DNA of 64,000 bases from Kitasatospora humi (lineage in GTDB: Bacteria; Actinomycetota; Actinomycetes; Streptomycetales; Streptomycetaceae): assembly GCF_020907985.1 (NCBI RefSeq), contig NZ_JAJJPA010000002.1, positions 308,570-372,569 of the forward strand, in the 5' to 3' direction. Below are positions 59,749-64,000 of the stretch, in pieces; the stretch's first letter is position 1, and the number at the start of each line of letters is the position of its first letter. Position numbers and translations under genes: made by a program. The notes under the pieces are model-generated. The model was given only the letters and a program-made list of their open reading frames with translations. It was not told where the DNA came from and did no database searches.

Positions 59749-60294
59749 ATGCTCAGAGGTGCCAAGACGCTGCTCCGGGCCCGGCAGCACGACGATGTCC
59801 CGCTGTTGCAGGCCGAGTTGTACGATGACGTTCCGGTCCGGGTCCAGGGTGACAGCCGTCCCTGGCGTCCCGTCCCGGCCGGCGGTGACTCGTCACCGTT
59901 CGCCGTGCCGGCGCCGGCGGCGGAGGTCGCGCACTTCTCGGTGGTGGAGCTGGCCTCGGGGGAGTTGGCGGGAGCGGCTCTGCTCTGGGGGATCGACCAG
60001 CACAACCGCATCGCCCACCTCGGTCTGGCGCTGCGGCCTGCCTGGCGTGGCCGGGGGCTCGGGAGCGATGCGGTGGAGGTGCTCTGCCACTACGGGTTCA
60101 CCGTGCTCGGCCTGCACCGCCTGCAACTGGAGACGCTGGCCGAGAACACCGCCATGGTCCAGGCAGGGGCCCGGTCCGGCTTCGTGCTGGAGGGGCGGCT
60201 GCGCCGGGCGGGCTGGGTGTACGGCGAGTTCCGTGACGAGGTGATCATGGGACTGCTCGCCGAGGAGTGGCAGGACGGTCGCCTCGGCCAATAG
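59749..60294 (+). CDS. GNAT acetyltransferase (RimJ/RimL type)
   Basis: 181 residues. LLRARQHDDVPLLQAELYDD starts the fold, LRPAWRGRGLGSDAVEVLC is the acetyl-CoA loop, LHRLQLETLAENTAMVQAG and GFVLEGRLRRAGWVYGEFRD complete it. The start is ATG 59749; upstream TAGATG-like sequence could be a -10 box. Substrate unknown, probably a protein N-terminus or small amine. Confidence 0.85.
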   Translation: MLRGAKTLLRARQHDDVPLLQAELYDDVPVRVQGDSRPWRPVPAGGDSSPFAVPAPAAEVAHFSVVELASGELAGAALLWGIDQHNRIAHLGLALRPAWRGRGLGSDAVEVLCHYGFTVLGLHRLQLETLAENTAMVQAGARSGFVLEGRLRRAGWVYGEFRDEVIMGLLAEEWQDGRLGQ

Positions 60295-60408
60295 GCGTGG
60301 TCGTGGGGTTCTGTGGTGCGCCGCTGCCGGCCGCGGGCGGTCGTTGGATGCCGTGACCGTGGACCACCTGTGCCGCTCCCGGGCGCGACGCGGCCGAACG
60401 AGGGCCAT

Positions 60409-60439
60409 CTGACGCATCGTCAGTTCGTCGGCGTATGGT
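60409..60439 (+). promoter_or_regulatory. Palindrome CTGACG-CAT-CGTCAG and -10 box TATGGT
   Basis: The palindrome (60409-60423) has the same arms as the one at 44078-44092. TATGGT (60434-60439) lies 28 bases before the DUF5995 start, so the palindrome sits over the -35 region, where a repressor would act. Confidence 0.55.
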
Positions 60440-60466
60440 GTGGTGCACGTCGCCCAGGAGGTCCCC

Positions 60467-61195
60467 ATGAGCACCGAACCCGCTCCCGCGCCCGTCACCC
60501 AACTGCCGGACACGGTCGAAGAGGTGATCCAGCGGATGAAGCAGATCGACGCCGAGCTCGACACCCGTGACGGTGTCGCCTGCTTCAACCGGATGTATCT
60601 GAAGGTCACCGAGCTGGTGGCGGCCGGCATCACCCAGGGGTTCTTCGCGGACGCCGCGTTCATGGAGCGGATGGACGTGGTCTTCGCCGACCTGTACCTG
60701 CGCAACATCGACGCCGACCAGGCCCGCAAGCCGGTCAACGCGGCCTGGCGCCCGCTCTTCGACCTGCGGGGCAACCACCGGATCCTGCCCGTCCAGTACG
60801 CCCTCGCGGGAATGAACGCGCACATCAACCACGACCTCGCGCTCTCCGTGGTCCTCACCTGCAAGGAGCGGCGCACCACACCCGACACCGCGCCGGTCCA
60901 CGCCGACTACCTGAAGGTCAACCAGCTGCTGGCCGAGGTGGAGGCCACAGTCCGGGCCGAGTTCGAGCCCGAGCTGGTCAAGCTGGCGACCGAGGACGCG
61001 CAGACGCTCACCCACCTCCTGAGCAGCTTCAGCATCGAGGCCGCCCGGGACGCCGCCTGGCTCTCGGTGCAGATGCTCTGGTCGCAGCGCGGCAATCCGT
61101 TCACCTACGACCTGGCGTGCGTCGGGATGGCGGACAGCACGGGCATGGCGGGCCGGCTGCTGCTCACGCCCGTGGTGCCGGCCGACCCGAGCTGA
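60467..61195 (+). CDS. DUF5995 family protein
   Basis: 242 residues from ATG 60467, with AGGAGG six bases upstream. Conserved-looking segments are DGVACFNRMYLKVTELVAAG, YALAGMNAHINHDLALSVVL and SIEAARDAAWLSVQMLWSQR, with several His, Asp and Arg in helices, as in actinobacterial DUF5995. The AHINHD motif could bind a metal. Function unknown. The promoter carries a TetR-type palindrome. Confidence 0.8.
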   Translation: MSTEPAPAPVTQLPDTVEEVIQRMKQIDAELDTRDGVACFNRMYLKVTELVAAGITQGFFADAAFMERMDVVFADLYLRNIDADQARKPVNAAWRPLFDLRGNHRILPVQYALAGMNAHINHDLALSVVLTCKERRTTPDTAPVHADYLKVNQLLAEVEATVRAEFEPELVKLATEDAQTLTHLLSSFSIEAARDAAWLSVQMLWSQRGNPFTYDLACVGMADSTGMAGRLLLTPVVPADPS

Positions 61196-61308
61196 CGACC
61201 GGCCCGGCGAGCGGTGAGGACGACGGCGACGGCGGTCGCGCGGCAGCGAGGGGAGGCCGGCGACGATGGCCGGTGACGGGCAGGTCCCAGGTGAGGACGG
61301 CAGGATGG

Positions 61309-61608
61309 ATGGAGATCGAAGTCCGGGACGTCGAGGCGAACAGCCGGTTCGAGGCATGGGTGGCCGGCGAGTTCGCGGGCTTCGCCGCCTACCAGCGGGA
61401 CGAGCGGCTCGCGGTCTACCCGCACACCGAGGTCGAGCCCCGGTTCGAGGGCAAGGGCGTCGGCTCGGCGTTGGCACGGGCGGCCCTGGAGGACGCCCGC
61501 AACCGTGGGCTGGCGGTGCGGGCCACCTGCCAGTTCATCCGCGGTTGGATGGCGCGCCACCCCGAGTACGCGGATCCGGCCCGCCGGAACGGGCGAGCCG
61601 CCGACTGA
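61309..61608 (+). CDS. Small GNAT-like acetyltransferase (YjdJ type)
   Basis: 99 residues from ATG 61309 (GTG 61291 is possible). The sequence GFAAYQRDERLAVYPHTEVE, EGKGVGSALARAALEDARNR and VRATCQFIRGWMARHPEYAD is the pattern of the short N-acetyltransferase family PF14542, which has a Cys in the active site (ATCQFI). It should bind acetyl-CoA. It is in the same direction as, and 113 bases after, the DUF5995 gene. Confidence 0.85.
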   Translation: MEIEVRDVEANSRFEAWVAGEFAGFAAYQRDERLAVYPHTEVEPRFEGKGVGSALARAALEDARNRGLAVRATCQFIRGWMARHPEYADPARRNGRAAD

Positions 61609-61761
61609 GGGGCTGCCCGGGTGCTGGTTCGGCGACGAAGGGCCCGTTCCGCCGAAGGGCGCAGCCTGACGCGCCCTCATCCGTGCGGCGGGCGAGGATG
61701 GCGGCGTTGTCGGCCGCGCGGCGGGCGCGGCGGGACCGGGCACCCAGGAAGAAGCAGAGGC

Positions 61762-63309
61762 ATGACGATCGATCGACGGCGGCTCCTGACCGCATTGGGC
61801 GCCGCCGGCGCCATGGTGATGACGGGGGCGCGCGGCGCGGCGGCCCACCCCGGCCCGGGGAGTCGCGGCGGCAGCGACCTCGCTCCCACCCTCAACGCCT
61901 GGCCGGGCCGGCCCCGGGGGACCGCCGCCGCACCGCCCGACTGGAAGGCACTGAAGGCCCGCCTGGGCAGCCGGCTGGTGCTGCCCGGTGACTCGGCCTA
62001 CAGCTACGAGCGGCTCGGCTTCAACGAGTTGAACGACGGCCAGCTGCCCGCCGCCATCGCCCGGTGCGCATCGGCCGGCGACGTCCAGGCCTGCCTCGAC
62101 GTGGCCCGGGGGCACGGGATCCCGATCGCGGCACGCAGCGGCGGACACAGCTACCTCGGCTACAGCATCCCCAACGGCGGCCTGGTGATCGACCTGCGCT
62201 ACCTGAACCAGGTGCGGGTGCTCTCCGACGGCACCGCGCTGGTCGGCGCCGGCGCCCGGCTGATCGAGGTGTACGCGGGCCTCGCCCAGGCCGGTCGGCT
62301 GCTCCCGGCCGGCTCCTGCCCCACCGTCGGCGTCGCCGGGCTCACCCAGGGCGGCGGGATCGGCGTGCTGACCCGCAAGTACGGGCTGACCTGCGACCGC
62401 CTGAGCTCCGCCCGGCTGGTCACCGCCGACTCGAAGCTGCGCCTGGCCTCGCCCGACTCCGAGCCGCAGCTGTACTGGGCGCTGCGCGGCGGTGGCGGCG
62501 GCAACTTCGGCGTGGTCACCCAGTTCGCCTTCCGCACCGAGGCAGCACCCCCGCTGACCGTCTTCGTGCTGACCTTCCCGCCCGGCTCGGCCGCCGACAC
62601 CATCGGCGCCTGGCAGAGCTGGGCGGGTGCGGCGCCGTTCGAGTTGTGGTCCAGCTGCCAGATCGCCGGTGGCACGCCACCGACCGTCAAGATCGTCGGC
62701 TGCTACGTGGGCGACCAGAAGAGCCTGACTCCGCTGATCGACCAGCTGGTGCGGGCCGCCGGGGCGCAGCCGACGCGCTTGGTGGAGAGCAAGGACTACC
62801 TGGACGCCATGAAGTTCATGGCGGGCTGCGCCAGCGACACCATCGCGCAGTGCCACCCGACCTGGGAGGGCGGCACCCTGCCGCGGGCCTCCTTCGTCGC
62901 CGAGTCCCGGATGCTGCCCCCGGCACCACTGGACGCGGGCAAGGTGGCGGCCCTGATGGTCGGCCACAGCGGTGTCTTCCTGCTGCTGGACGTGCTCGGC
63001 GGCGCCGTCGCCCGACTCGCCCCCGACGCGACGGCCTTCCCGCACCGACACTCCCTGGCCAGCGCCCAGATCTACGCCGACACCACCCGGGCCGGTTACC
63101 CCGCCACCAAGAAGGCGGTGGACGCGATCCGCGACGGGCTCGCCGCCCTCGGTGCGACGGGCGCCTACGTCAACTACATCGACGCCACCCTGCCGCACTG
63201 GGGGCAGGCGTACTACGGCATCAACCTCCCGAAGCTGAAGAAGGTGGCGGAGCACTACGACCCGGACCGGGTCTTCGCCTTCCCGCAGTCGGTGGTGAAC
63301 GCCACCTGA
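61762..63309 (+). CDS. Tat-exported FAD-linked oxidase, berberine-bridge-enzyme type
   Basis: 515 residues from ATG 61762. A twin-arginine signal TIDRRRLLTALGAAGAMVMT is present. The FAD domain has ARSGGHSYLGYS (His for covalent FAD, about residue 123) and GSCPTVGVAGLTQGGGIG (Cys for the second FAD bond, about residue 186), as in bicovalent BBE-type oxidases. ALRGGGGGNFGVVTQFAF follows, and the BBE C-terminal element includes YVNYIDATLPHWGQAYYG. Such enzymes oxidise sugars, alcohols or alkaloid-like products using oxygen. It is exported already folded with FAD. Confidence 0.9.
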   Translation: MTIDRRRLLTALGAAGAMVMTGARGAAAHPGPGSRGGSDLAPTLNAWPGRPRGTAAAPPDWKALKARLGSRLVLPGDSAYSYERLGFNELNDGQLPAAIARCASAGDVQACLDVARGHGIPIAARSGGHSYLGYSIPNGGLVIDLRYLNQVRVLSDGTALVGAGARLIEVYAGLAQAGRLLPAGSCPTVGVAGLTQGGGIGVLTRKYGLTCDRLSSARLVTADSKLRLASPDSEPQLYWALRGGGGGNFGVVTQFAFRTEAAPPLTVFVLTFPPGSAADTIGAWQSWAGAAPFELWSSCQIAGGTPPTVKIVGCYVGDQKSLTPLIDQLVRAAGAQPTRLVESKDYLDAMKFMAGCASDTIAQCHPTWEGGTLPRASFVAESRMLPPAPLDAGKVAALMVGHSGVFLLLDVLGGAVARLAPDATAFPHRHSLASAQIYADTTRAGYPATKKAVDAIRDGLAALGATGAYVNYIDATLPHWGQAYYGINLPKLKKVAEHYDPDRVFAFPQSVVNAT

Positions 63310-63310
63310 C

Positions 63311-63340
63311 GATCGGCCCGCCCGTCAGGGGCGGCCGATC
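63311..63340. terminator. Hairpin terminator after the oxidase gene
   Basis: Arms GATCGGCC (63311-63318) and GGCCGATC (63333-63340) with further G/C pairing inside, starting two bases after the stop codon. Confidence 0.65.
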
Positions 63341-63463
63341 CGCACCCGGCAGTGGCCCGACGCGGCCGCTGCCGTGTCGTCGCACCTCGTCTGCCGCGAC
63401 GGCCCCGACCCGGTCGGGCCGTGCGGCCGTCGGCCCGTCGAGCACCAGCAGGCCGTGCCGTGT

Positions 63464-63793
63464 TCAAGCGGTCGCCTCCCCCGGCAGGTCGCGGCTGCGG
63501 ATGGCGCGCAGGTGCTCCTCGAAGAACCAGCGCGGATCGCCGCCCATCCGGGCGAGGAGGACCAGGGCACTGACGGCGACATCGCAGGCTTCCTTGCGGA
63601 CATCGGTCCAGGTGTGGCTGTGCCCCTTGCGGGGATTGAGGCCGAGCGCTCCGATGACGGCTTCGGCCACTTCACCGGTCTCCTCGGAGAGCTTGAGGGC
63701 CTGGCCGAGCCAGGCCAGCTCGCCGGTCAGCCTGGAATGCGAATCCAGCTTCAACGCAAGGGAGTTGACGGTCTCCCAGGTCTCGTCGTCCAT
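63464..63793 (-). CDS. MazG-like nucleotide pyrophosphohydrolase
   Basis: 109 residues from ATG 63793. The helical MazG core shows the metal-binding pattern ALKLSEETGEVAEAVIGALG (ExxE) followed by VRKEACDVAVSALVLLARMG (ExxD). Such proteins hydrolyse abnormal or surplus nucleoside triphosphates. No linked gene suggests the substrate. It is convergent with the FAD oxidase. Confidence 0.85.
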   Translation of the reverse strand: MDDETWETVNSLALKLDSHSRLTGELAWLGQALKLSEETGEVAEAVIGALGLNPRKGHSHTWTDVRKEACDVAVSALVLLARMGGDPRWFFEEHLRAIRSRDLPGEATA

Positions 63794-63913
63794 GCCGCGG
63801 GATCCTGCCGCTGTTCGAGTCGGTCGATCAACCCAGGCGGTTCTCGGCGAACCCAGGTCGAAGGCGCCGTTTTCGATTTCCCGCAGGATCCGGTTCCACT
63901 GAGCTCAGCGCGG

Positions 63914-63944
63914 CGCCCGGCGGTCGGGGAACGACCGCCGGGCG
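63914..63944. terminator. Strong hairpin near the window end
   Basis: Perfect 13-bp arms (63914-63926 and 63932-63944) around the five-base loop GGGAA. It is a likely terminator for a gene that enters from the right or for transcription across the gap upstream of the MazG-like gene. After it the plus strand could encode RIRKLRSVTVDTLDKEP to the edge, without a visible start. Confidence 0.7.
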
Positions 63945-64000
63945 GCACGCGGATCCGCAAGCTGCGGTCCGTCACGGTCGACACGTTGGACAAGGAGCCC

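Noticed and set aside
63945..64000. A gene start or end at the right edge (RIRKLRSVTVDTLDKEP)
   Set aside because: No start codon or ribosome site is visible and the window ends; it cannot be supported.

Overview
The window is very G+C-rich, with a strong G/C bias at third codon positions, GTG/TTG starts, AGGAGG-type ribosome sites, several apparently leaderless genes and only rare TTA codons. Together with the gene types (Pls-type peptide synthetase, SpoIIE-phosphatases, DUF1876, DUF5685, STM3941-like and DUF5995 proteins, many GNAT acetyltransferases) this points to a chromosome or large replicon of Streptomycetaceae (Streptomyces or Kitasatospora). Secreted hydrolases, regulators, tandem repeats and gene remnants make it look like an accessory or arm-like region. 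I see no complete transposase, integrase or CRISPR array.

Layout. 1-2832: a secreted sugar-hydrolase-like protein with a lectin end, divergent from a LacI regulator, with TTGAC-type inverted repeats between them. 3183-7361: a membrane-bound single-module peptide synthetase of the epsilon-poly-L-lysine synthetase (Pls) type, carrying a TTA (bldA) codon, with a possible small divergent gene upstream. 7389-15243: SDR, an interrupted HAD phosphatase, an ArsR/MFS operon, four GNAT-type genes (one broken), a TPR protein and repeat-rich debris. 15883-18656: a hopanoid C-3 methylase-like (HpnR) radical SAM enzyme followed by a Rieske oxygenase. 18781-24177: aldo/keto reductase and epimerase divergent from a LysR regulator, an APC transporter, and a CBS-BON protein.

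24411-37779: a signalling and stress block with an APH-type kinase, a PAS-GAF-SpoIIE-HATPase protein, a second SpoIIE phosphatase, two DUF1876 proteins, archease + CapA + RtcB (rtcB frameshifted), tandem universal stress protein, and a ROK kinase. 37899-51394: secreted proteins (Ig-domain protein, CHAP protein, Tat phospholipase C, GH16 glucanase with ricin lectin), a DinB protein, a cysteine-rich DUF5685 protein, and a Gly/His-rich membrane protein, several closed by strong bidirectional hairpin terminators.

51630-63944: histidine phosphatase, ArsR/quinone oxidoreductase pair, HSL-type esterase, a tightly packed set of degenerate tRNA-like genes on the minus strand (55118-55439), a PadR/FAD-monooxygenase operon (second TTA codon), a methyltransferase with a natural His run divergent from an XRE-cupin regulator, GNAT and DUF5995 genes, a Tat-exported berberine-bridge-type oxidase and a MazG-like protein.

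The most unusual items are the Pls gene with its TTA codon and possible small divergent gene, the HpnR-Rieske pair, the tRNA-like array including one cloverleaf with anticodon UCA, the archease-CapA-RtcB operon with a broken rtcB, and a high density of short tandem repeats that in places have changed reading frames.
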